A stretch of 24,706 nucleotides of DNA from assembly GCA_022539475.1 (NCBI GenBank), contig VCMS01000483.1:1-24706 (forward strand). The letters are read 5' to 3'. Made by a program: the position numbers and the translations under genes. The notes beneath the pieces are model-generated. The model searched no databases, was not told the origin of the DNA, and saw only the letters and a program-made list of their open reading frames with translations. The stretch comes from Gracilaria domingensis. Its lineage: Eukaryota > Rhodophyta > Florideophyceae > Gracilariales > Gracilariaceae. Positions 8,146 through 16,697 of this stretch are shown here, piece by piece (position 1 is the first letter of the stretch; every line of letters begins with the position of its first letter).

Positions 8146-10205
8146 TGAACGGGGCTCACCGAATTCGGTGCGTGAACTCCGTTCGGGGGGCCTAACTGAA
8201 CCCCATGCGTGGGTACTTCGCCTTGAACCTGGTTCGAAGGTGCCTGTGCCGGAACGGAGGGCTGAGCATAGACCGGAACCGGTAATCCCAGTTCAGATCT
8301 GGCCTTATCATATTCCTTTCGTGGAACAGATTCCTTTTCCTCGGGCGTGAGGGCGTCGTAATACGCAATAATTTTTGGCCTGTGCGACGGCGGAAATACG
8401 CACTGCGTCGATACGTGACCTGGAAGGTAGCACTGGTAACATATGACCGAGGCCGGTTTGTCGCGAGGGCGATTGTCCACTCGACGTTGTGGTGCTGTGT
8501 CCTTCCACCCTGGACGGTTCAGACGCGACGAATTGTTAGCGTAAGGCAGCGGGGCTGCAGGCACCCGGACACCTTGGGCATACAATGCGGGGTCTTCTTC
8601 CGTGCTCGGAATCGAGGTTGACGGCAGGTCCGTAGATCCGTAAGAATCGGGGTTACTTCCGATGAAGTGGACGTTATCAGCATCACCGACAGCGGTTTCA
8701 CGTCGCAAAACCGACATCGATGGTGACGAACTCTCCGCGAGTAGCGCTTTCGAGCGGCGCTGCCCCGGGTTGCGGGCTCGATACGTCTCTCCTTCCGCCT
8801 GGGCGTAATTAACCAACTCTAGGTACGTCATTCGGCGTTTTTCCTCGCGTCGGCGAGCGACCAACGACCGAATGGTGGGGTCCAAACCATCAACAAACAT
8901 GGTACACCGCTCCTGTGCGGAATACACATTACCACATCAGTGAAACGCTTTGTTCAACCGCGTTGAATAAACCGTTTCAGATTCTCCACTCTTCTGTCTA
9001 GTGTCGCGAACAGCAAGAGTAGCGCTGTAAATCGCGTTGGAAGTCGCGTACGACCTGAGAAGGTAGTTCACGGCTTCCGGCCAACACGTGAATCCTCCTT
9101 CCGAGGCTCTCGAGGTTCCTCGAACTGAGTTGTACTGATCTTCCGCAGTCCCTGTTAGGAAGTACGGCAGTGCCACATATGCCTGTGCTTCACTCATACC
9201 GAGTATATCGGCCTCCTGGACGAACCTGGCAAGGAAATCCAAGATAAGGATAGGATCTGTCCCCGAGAACTTCCTTGTTTCAAGGGTAACATTCAACCTT
9301 CGAATGTAGTCCTTCACCTTACCGGTTCCTCGCGAGGAGCGATTCGAAGTAACATCTTCCAACCGATAATAGCGGTACGACAACAGCTTTGTGTAGAGCG
9401 GGTCCGTCGGCTTTAACTCTTTGAGTCCCAAGTGGCGCCGTCCTTTCACGCGTGATCTCATCACTGCCTGAGTAGACTGCGTCGCTTTCGACCGTGTCGA
9501 ACGTGACCTATGACGGTTGTCATCACTATCAGATGAATCTGACGAACTGTCTTCAGTCATGCCGCTCGAGTCAGAGCGCGATGAACCCGAATCATAGTGA
9601 ACTCGTTTTGGGTGTCGACGTTTCTGCTTCACCGAACGATGGTCTTCATCCGCAGATGGATTTCCTTGAGGAACCTGTGCGTCCACAGCTTCATCCATAC
9701 GGATTGTATCCTCCAGCGTTTCCAAGCGCGAACGAATTCGACCGATATCGGTGCGCATTTCCTCGACAAATGCCCGGTACTCCGTGACGAAGACGTCTGG
9801 GGTACCCAGATTTTCCATAATGGAATTCACGTCCCTTCTCAGAAGACGTAAGTCTCCTGAGACATCCCTCACCTGGGCATTATCAACCTGCGTCCTCAAC
9901 GAGGTAACATCCTGTAGGAGTTCCACGTGAGCAGCGTGATTAATATCCAAGCGGGATTCCAACCTAGCCAACTCGGCTACGGTAGCAGCGTTATGGTTAA
10001 CCATGGATGGTGTCTCAACGACGGGTTGAGCAGAACCCACATTTTCCTTAGGTGCTTCCGTAACTGAAAGCGTTCTCCGGGGGCGGGGTACGACCTCAAG
10101 AGGTTGCGCCTCATCTGGGATAGACCGGGACGTCGGTGCAACGGGTGGAACCGCAGCTGACGACCGCGCTGAACCAGCTCGAGAACCTCGAGGCGGTTGC
10201 GGCAT
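8136..10205 (-). pseudogene. gag: Ty3/gypsy Gag polyprotein interrupted by one TGA
   Basis: The first ATG is at 10205 (MPQPPRGSR). The frame gives 689 codons to the TGA at 8136-8138, interrupted by one TGA at 8937-8939 (codon 423). Residues 1-70 are Pro/Ser-rich. Residues 72-172 form a heptad-type coiled coil with many Leu, Ile and Arg. Residues 206-242 are a Ser/Asp run that turns basic. Residues 300 to about 480 match the Retrotrans_gag capsid region (YIRRLNVTLETRKFSGTDP, later TYLELVNYAQAEGETY). A CCHC zinc knuckle, CYQCYLPGHVSTQC, lies at 589-602 and would bind the RNA genome. The TGA sits between ...LNKAFH and CGNVYSAQERC, inside the capsid region, so it is a nonsense mutation (CGA to TGA is the simplest route) and truncates Gag before the knuckle. 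Confidence 0.88.
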
Positions 10206-10620
10206 ACTGAAAACCAGTAAGCAATCTGATCCAGATGATCCAGTTAAACTCGTACACGAGTCTCCAAAGAACAAGAAAACTCAATAAACCTTCTCGGTAA
10301 ACCACCACGTCAGCGGTTCACGTTCAAAAGTTGTCAACCTCCAAAACTCTAAAGAGTCCTCTGATCGTTGTCAGAAAACGGTGATCCGTCAACAATCAAG
10401 TCAATTCCACGACAGTGACCTAAAACGGTTCTAGGTCGGGAGACCACTTTGTGGGGCAAACTCGGAAGAGTGAAACCCACCAGACTGTCCGAAGGTCCGC
10501 TCTCGTGAGAGATGGCAGACCAGTGACAGAGCCCTCTGTACCACCGTAACTCGGTTGTAAGGCCGAAGTGGCAACTGCGTCTGTCTCTTGCAGATGCTAG
10601 TTTTTGGCGAGGGTCGTCCA
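10206..10620 (-). other. candidate 5' leader of the retrotransposon
   Basis: This region precedes gag on the minus strand and has no supported coding frame. It should contain the primer-binding site and 5' LTR. I could not find a clear tRNA 3'-end match, and nothing here resembles bases 1-447. Composition changes to AT-rich at about 10620, which may mark the edge of the element or of a truncation. Several CCA-plus-TG pairs exist, but none stands out. Confidence 0.35.
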
Positions 10621-10974
10621 GTAAATTTTTTGAAAAAATATCGAGATCAATTATTTCAAAATTTGCAGATAATTGCTTGGGTCGTCCAGAATCGCTGTGC
10701 AGTAAATACTGGTGGGTTTTCCACTCGTGCTAGTTCTTTAGTCGAGGGCTACCTGAACTGTATTTCGCGAAGTCTAGGTTCAGTTTCCATTAAGGTGCAC
10801 ATTACACGATACCTTCTGCGGAATGATACCCTGCAACGCATGGAATACTGGTGCTAGTACAGATGATGCCCATTATGAAATCATACCGTTTTATTCGTAT
10901 CTATTCTTCTATCGACCGCTTTTGCGAACCACTACTTCGCTATATTACATGTACCATTTCCCCATGATGGAGTG
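10621..10974. other. AT-rich non-coding DNA
   Basis: The short string GGGTCGTCCAG occurs twice (about 10611 and 10679). I see no gene or RNA here. Confidence 0.4.
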
Positions 10975-11140
10975 GGTGTAGGCGCAATCTGCGGCAGATG
11001 CCGCAGTCTGCACCTCCACCATAGTGCTGTATCGGTAGAACAAATACGCACTCCGAGAGGATGAGGCGCGAAGCGCCTCATCCTCTCCGTTCCTCATGTA
11101 GGGAACCATGCCCAGATGCATGGTTCCCTACTTGAGGAAC
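10975..11140. repeat. cluster of three strong hairpins
   Basis: Hairpin 1 (10975-10995 with 11000-11020, loop AGAT) pairs 17 of 21 bases. Hairpin 2 has a perfect 15-bp stem (11055-11069 with 11073-11087, loop GAA). Hairpin 3 has a 23-bp stem with one mismatch (11089-11111 with 11118-11140, loop CCAGAT). The spacing is tight: hairpins 2 and 3 are one base apart. No coding frame explains them. They may be ends of a foldback-type element or a structured RNA. Confidence 0.7.
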
Positions 11141-11177
11141 CTGCACCTGCAACTCGTGACCTACGTCCGCATCAAAA

Positions 11178-12075
11178 GTCATTTACCTGTATACGAAAGC
11201 AGAAAGTATTCATAAGTTAGTCAATGCTCCGTTGCATACATTTGAAATGCGATGGAACGTACCATTGATAAACCAAAACAGAAACGTTGCGCTAGAGAAG
11301 TCGAGGGACCTAGTAACTCGCAAAGGGAAGAAGAAGAAGGAAAGGGATCGGTTAGATTACCAGCCCACCATCATTGTAAAGCGCGAAAGGTGTCGAAGCG
11401 AGAACTCACAAGCAAGGACACCAAGAATGCCCATGCAGCAAACATACCGCAAGATGCGATCAACGAAAGAGCAGCCCATGTCCCAACCAAATACCAGAAT
11501 CGCCTATCCCGAACAGCCAGAGATCGATCTTGAGAGACGAAATGAAATTGGTCGTTTACCTGTATACGCCAGCAGAAAGTATTCATAAGTTAGTCAATGC
11601 TCCGTTGCATACATTTGAAATGCGATGGAACGTACCATTGATAAACCAAAACAGAAACGTTGCGCTAGAGAAGTCGAGGGACCTAGTAACTCGCAAAGGG
11701 AAGAAGAAGAAGGAAAGGGATCGGTTAGATTACCAGCCCACCATCATTGTAAAGCGCGAAAGGTGTCGAAGCGAGAACTCACAAGCAAGGACACCAAGAA
11801 TGCCCATGCAGCAAACATACCGCAAGATGCGATTAAACGAAAGAGCAGCCTATGTCCCAACCAAGCACCAGAATCGCCTATCCCAAACAGCCAGAGATCG
11901 ATCTTGAGAGACGAAATGAAATTGGTCGTTTACCTGTATACGCAAGCAGAAAGTATCCAGAAGTTAGTCAATGCTCCGTTGGATACAGTTGAAATGCGAT
12001 AGAACGTACCATTGATAGAGCAAAACAGAAACGTTGCGCTAGAAAAGTCGAGGGATCTAGTAACTCGCAAAAGTA
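11178..12075 (+). repeat. tandem repeat of 373-374 bp, about 2.4 copies
   Basis: Anchored on CATAAGTTAGTCAATGCTCC, copies start at equivalent points 11211, 11584 and 11958. The first two units are almost identical, with a handful of substitutions and one 1-bp insertion around 11833. The third stops after about 165 bases, near 12075, and is more diverged. Each full unit is purine-rich on the plus strand and can be read as a Lys/Arg-rich frame of about 118-125 codons, but the frame is not kept across the 374-bp step, so I take it as non-coding. It may be a young satellite or the subterminal repeats of a DNA transposon. Confidence 0.9.
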
Positions 12076-12263
12076 ACCCAAAGCCGTTTTCCTGCCGTTT
12101 ACATGTCGCAGAGCGCGAAGAGACGAGGTGAGGATTGGTTAGTTTAAAACAAAGATACGTAGAAGGATATGGAAGCACGTACGAAAAGACTGCACCGAAA
12201 GACTGCACGGAATACATCCGTGAGATACGGATGCTGTCCGCTTTATGGAGGCGTCCGACGAGG

Positions 12264-12350
12264 GCGGAGAAAGAGAATGAGGTACGCTTCATGTCCGCTT
12301 AATGGAATCCATTAAGCAGAGATGAAGCGTACTTCATTCTCTTTTTCCGC
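12264..12350. repeat. long near-perfect hairpin
   Basis: Arms of about 42 bases (12264-12305 and 12309-12350) pair with only a few mismatches around a 3-base loop (AAT). The arm theme (GAGAATGAGG, then GCTTCAT) recalls hairpin 2 at 11055-11087 (GAGAGGATGAGG). The two hairpin sites flank the 373-bp tandem repeat. Confidence 0.75.
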
Positions 12351-12456
12351 ACGCTACTTCGTAGCCAGTCCGAGGGCGGAAAAAAGTACGACGGAGCGGA
12401 GTAGAACGCGAGGATGGCAAGGATCACGACGGTAACAGAAGGTCGGACGTCGGACG

Positions 12457-12473
12457 GGCGGCGGCGGCGGCGG
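12457..12473. repeat. GGC triplet run
   Basis: An uninterrupted run of GGC triplets, five to six units, lies in a non-coding stretch upstream of the transposase-like gene. Confidence 0.6.
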
Positions 12474-12759
12474 AGGGAAGAGATTTATTTTTCTGTGCGA
12501 CATTGGACAAGTGTACAGCCTACAACGTTGCGAAACCACAGGTTTATAACCAGTGGTAGATAATACGAGAAGTACACCCTTGTGTTGAGGTCGACGTGTA
12601 CCTACGTTCCTTTTTGAACGAAAGCACGTGATTTAAACTCAAAATATATTCCCCGTTCTCAGCATGACGTCGATCTTGACTGTCGCTCGACCTCCTTCTC
12701 CCTTCTTACAACCTTCCCTTGCAGTCTTTGTCGTCGTTTCTCGTTCATTTCTTCTTCCC

Positions 12760-14266
12760 ATGGTCTACTACTGTACACATAAGAAGCGTGGGTGCCCCTT
12801 CGTTACTCGCCGAGGAGTCTTATCTCTTCAACAGCATGTCAACTATTGCCCATTTCGTCTGAAAGCAGCGCTGGAAGACGACAATAGCCGGCCCATTCGG
12901 AGAAGCAAGCGTCTCAAGCTTTCCGCGCCCGCGCCCGCATCTTCCGAAACGGTCACTGCCCCTTGTCGCCTTCCCGAGCCTCCGGTGTCCGAGGACATCG
13001 TCGACCCCACTCCGTGCGCCCCTCCCATTCCGGACACTTCGCATTGTGTTTCTCCTTCCCCGGGTCCCGCGTCATTAGAGCGAGAACACGGAAGCAGTTC
13101 CCGCCCAGTGCCTTCTGAGGAGGCCCTTGGTGATTTGCATATGGATTATCTCACGGTTTGTCTGGCTTCAGTAGCTTCCAACCTTGGTCAACGTGAGGCA
13201 GACGAGCTAATTGGGCTACTTCGAGACCCGCGATTCTCGCAAAAGCGATTCAACGAGACCATAACAAGTTCCAAGCGCTGTACAGAACTGAAGAACGCCA
13301 TTTTCGAACGATACGCCTCAAAGGACGGTTTCAATCGCAGAACTGTCTCGCCAGAAGGATGTAAGTTCAGCGCCACCCTCTACACGAGAGACCCCGTTCA
13401 GACACTTGTGAAACAGCTCCAGTTGGCTAACAACGAAAACACATTCTTCCACCCTATACCTCAGACCCACTCCACGAAAATATCTCACCCCATGTCCGGC
13501 TCTCTCGCAAGAGACGCCACCTCAAAACTTAAGGAAATGGTCATGGGCTCTTTGGATAGTAGAATAGTGTGGTACTCCCAAGAAATAAGTTACAGTGAAT
13601 CTTTCGTAGGTCTTCTGCAGGTATACACCGATAAGTCTTCAACAACTCTTAAGCAAACATCGGTTACCGCCTATCCTCTTCACCTCATATTTCTCAACTT
13701 CTCCGACGAGCTTCGCCGTAAGTGCATCCGTGATGACCTCACAGTAGTGGCATACTTCCCTACCACACTGATCGAGGTTTCCGCATCTGAAGCAGACGCA
13801 ATGCTATTCGTTTCTAGCAAGTCTCTACGCGAGTCCAGGGTGCAAATCCTTCAAGAATCTCTTCGTCAAATCCTGGAGCCCATTCTAAATCTCACGCAGA
13901 AAGTTTTCAGTTCATCGGCGAGGACAAACTAAGTCGAGTGTGCCATCCTCTGCAAGTTTTCGTGCGGATACTTTTGAGGCTAAAGACATTCTGTTAGCTC
14001 TTCATGGGACCAAAACGGGGAGCTCCTGTCATAGATTCAAGGCCCCTCCCTCATCTTTATGCAGTAGTATTCTTACTTCATTCACTGGACCCTCTCAAGA
14101 CCACACCAAAAGCGTTAGAGATGCATACTCAGTTATTCTAGAATATGAAAAGAAAGACGAGGCAGGAAGAAGTATATGTCTTGCGAGGGAGAGTATATCT
14201 CAGGCGGTACTCTCAAACGTTCTGATTACATATCTCTTATTCCGTCGTTCATCGAAACCCCCTTGA
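12760..14266 (+). pseudogene. transposase-like gene (Plavaka/CACTA type) with N-terminal zinc finger, frameshifted
   Basis: I prefer the ATG at 12760 over the in-frame ATG at 12664. The extra 32 residues are low-complexity, while residue 1 at 12760 leads straight into a C-X6-C-X13-H-X3-C finger (Cys5, Cys12, His26, Cys30). A Pro/Ser-rich linker follows. Residues of about 280-330 read LLQVYTDKSSTT, YPLHLIFLNF and SDELRRK, which match my memory of the conserved 'Y-S/T-D-K...YPVYL...N.P.ELRRK' block of Plavaka-like and CACTA-type transposases. The main frame stops at 13930-13932. Family-like sequence continues in a second frame (GEDKLSRVCHPLQVF, about 13926-13965) and a third (FEAKDILLALHGTKTGSSCH, about 13973-14032), the expected 'CDIPEAKD...HGTKT..C' block. 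At least two indels therefore broke the gene. Beyond 14266 I cannot follow it. The family moves DNA by cut and paste. This copy is probably dead. Confidence 0.6.
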
Positions 14267-15949
14267 CGGGAGGATTGATCCAGATGTTGTTTCTATGCAG
14301 TCTGTTGGGAACAAGGAGAGCTCTCTTCGAACAGTTACGCAACTTGCATCCAGAAAAATTGAAGCTGATTAGTAATCCAGAAATCGAAAACCTCTAGTCA
14401 GAGACGCTACTCACTGCAATAGAATCATCCGCGTCACGTTTATTTCGAACGATACGTACTCAAGTCAGCAACTTTACAAACGCAAATCTATCCCCAATGC
14501 AATGCAACTTTTTTGCCAAAGGTTTACATATAGATTTGTCCACGCCGAAGAAAGGCAGGTCACTGAATGGAACCTTCAACAAGGCAGATCTCTTTTGAAT
14601 GATGGAGGCCAAAGCATACAAAAACCTTGACATGGTTTTCCTTTCGTGAAGGAATTCTTTGAAATCTGATAGGGAGCGCAGGACAGGGCTTCAATCAAAA
14701 CAGTTTTCTCTCAGTACTCGGGCGTCGCTTGGACTAGTTATAGGTGCAATCGTGGCGCATGATGTAATGAAAACTCTATTTCGTCCCTTCGGTGGCAGAT
14801 TGAAGCCTTTAACGCTCCTCGACAATGTCGTGGGCAGAAATTCATAGCTCTAGAACTGGGAGTCTGAGGTTCTATCTCAACTCTCAACAGAAGAAAAACT
14901 AACACCATTGGCAGCCTTTTACGGCATCTCCGCAACACGTCGATTAATGTCTTCTCTTGTATTGTTGGTGACAGGCCTTGTTAACGGAAGGTGAAGCGAT
15001 ACGATTTCAAAATTGGAACGATAATCATGTGCTACCAGCTCAAGCACACCGGGCTGAACAGTTTTCATGCCTACCATCTGTTTTGCTTTCCGCGACGACT
15101 CTCGTCGCCATTCTGTTTCATAGAGTTTTATACTGAATGAATTTAGCATATAAAGGCTGCTACAAACCCCGTTCTCTAAACCTCTGAAAATCATGTAGTA
15201 GTTAGCCTATCAGGACTCCATTTAATTATTTATGGTGTTTGGCAGAGAGCTCGCTCTATTAACCCTATAAATCTGGTATTATTTGGTCGTTCGAGGGCTT
15301 CATCGCTGTTTGTCAGACCGTCACAACGAACAAATTAGATTCAGATATATAAATTGAACGCTAGAGCGGAAGCGCTCATGCTTTTAGATAATACCTTATC
15401 TTCATCATCGGTAGAATTTGTATCTTCACCGGAAAAAGTGGTGGCGAATATCTAAGTAGCTACATACTGTCGTCACTCTGTTTCTATGCATCTCATCCCG
15501 GCGCATTACCACTTTTGTGCGTGTGGGTGTTGGCGCGCTTCGGTGGTACGTCTCTTCGCCACTTTGATCAGTTTTAATAATGTAGTGTGTCAGAAACTAC
15601 ACAAATTGTAACAAGGTCGCGTATTGTGTTACGGGTTGAGCATCAATTGGATGGAAAAACTAGTTGATTTATCTCTAAAAAGATCTGTACTGAGCTCGCA
15701 ACAAAATCGTTGCAAGGAATGCAACCGATTGTGTTTCGGGAGGTATCAAAACGCTACAGAATGGCCTCAAAATGTTCCTTCTGGCAAAGGGTTTTGGTGG
15801 ACGTAGATTTATGCGAACAATGGAAGCGCTCTCCATTCATGCGTTTTGAAGCGCTCCTAATACTCAAGATATACTCTAATTAATGTACAGCTTTTTGCCA
15901 TCCCGCCAATCCACGTAGACAGCGGTGCCAACGTGTTCGCGGCGGGTGC
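14267..15949. other. AT-rich region without a supported gene
   Basis: Short frames exist on both strands. One minus-strand frame at 14919-15194 (91 codons, including VQPGVLELVAHDYRSNFEIV) has protein-like composition but no ATG-led context or known motif. The region may hold further decayed transposase or another element. The string GAAGCGCTC recurs at about 15370, 15821 and 15850. Confidence 0.35.
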
Positions 15950-16023
15950 ATGGTAATGAGTGCAAGAAGTGTTGAGGAAGGGATTTTGGGAGGTCTCGGC
16001 ATGGTGCCAAAATGTGGCCAGAA

Positions 16024-16103
16024 CGTGCCCGCCGGCGTGGGGGGGATCGGTTGTGTTAGGGTGGCTACCCTAACACAACCGCACCCCCCCGTCCTCGGGC
16101 ACG
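16024..16103. repeat. palindrome 1 of three with GTGTTAGGGT stem
   Basis: The perfect 14-bp core stem is GGTTGTGTTAGGGT (16049-16062) with its complement at 16067-16080, loop GGCT. It extends outward with gaps through G-rich and C-rich runs to CGTGCCCG (16024-16031) and CGGGCACG (16096-16103). Confidence 0.8.
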
Positions 16104-16199
16104 TTTTGGCCGGTTTTTTAAAAAATGTGCTTTTTTATGCCCGCGGGCAGGTTTTGGCCGATTTTTTCAAAAATGTGCGATTTCATGCCCGCGGGCGGG
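16104..16199 (+). repeat. 48-bp direct repeat, two copies
   Basis: Units starting at 16104 and 16152 share TTTTGGCCG, a T-run followed by an A-run and TGTGC, and end in ATGCCCGCGGGC. They fill the gap between palindromes 1 and 2, and the second merges into the left arm of palindrome 2. Confidence 0.7.
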
Positions 16200-16256
16200 G
16201 GGTCCGGTCGTGTTAGGGTACCTACCCTAACACGACCGAGCCCCCCGCCCGCGGGC
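16187..16256. repeat. palindrome 2 of three with GTGTTAGGGT stem
   Basis: The inner stem is GGTCGTGTTAGGGT (16206-16219) with 16224-16237, loop ACCT. A 3-base internal mismatch follows, then a perfect 16-bp outer stem (16187-16202 with 16241-16256). Compared with palindrome 1, the fourth stem base changes T to C and its partner A to G, so pairing is kept. Confidence 0.85.
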
Positions 16257-16352
16257 TCGTTTTCGCCTCATTCTGGTGGCGTCTACAGACCTCCCAAAAC
16301 ACACACCGCACGCAAATCGAGCCAAAACGTAACGTCCCCGCGGGCAGGGTGG

Positions 16353-16390
16353 TCAAGTTGTGTTAGGGTAGCGACCCTAACACAACTTGA
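16353..16390. repeat. palindrome 3 of three with GTGTTAGGGT stem
   Basis: A perfect 17-bp stem, TCAAGTTGTGTTAGGGT (16353-16369) with 16374-16390, loop AGCG. Its centre is about 150 bp from palindrome 2, which is about 157 bp from palindrome 1. The outer stem differs fully from the other two but still pairs. Confidence 0.85.
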
Positions 16391-16613
16391 TCTCGCGTGC
16401 TGCCAATACGCCAGAATGACGTTACGACATGTCTGATGACACCCGCCTGCAACAACCCATCGCCAGCGAACCTCCGCGCCGCCCATAGAGCGCGCGGCGC
16501 CATTCCTGCAGGCGGTGCGTCGTTGCGCCGTAGAACTCGCGTCGCTCTTCTCTCGCGATGCGGGTCTCTGCGGCGTTCTTTATGAGTTTAGTTTTGCTAC
16601 CGCTCCCCGATAG

Positions 16614-16697
16614 CGCTACCGTAGCTAGCGCACTTTGATTGCGCCACCGTAGGTACCGCATCTTGGTCACGCTGCCGCAGCTACCGCACCTTGGTGG
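16614..16697 (+). repeat. 28-bp minisatellite, three degenerate units
   Basis: Units start at 16614, 16642 and 16670 with the consensus CGCYACCGTAGSTACCGCAY then TTGGTSA. A unit of 28 bp is not a multiple of three, so it does not encode a repeated peptide in one frame. Related CCGCCGT-rich strings continue to about 16870 in a more eroded form. Confidence 0.65.

Noticed and set aside
10430..10600. Short 5' LTR from TGTGGGG to CTCTTGCA
   Set aside because: TG and CA ends exist, but no second copy is in the window, no primer-binding site is evident next to it, and many such pairs occur by chance.
11232..12002. Lys/Arg-rich frames in the 373-bp repeat as a repeated protein
   Set aside because: The repeat steps (373 and 374 bp) change the frame, and the peptides have no known motif, so a coding role is not supported.
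16024..16390. CRISPR array
   Set aside because: Three similar palindromes at 150-157 bp spacing with long gaps do not fit repeat-spacer lengths, the stems differ outside the core, and the DNA is eukaryotic.
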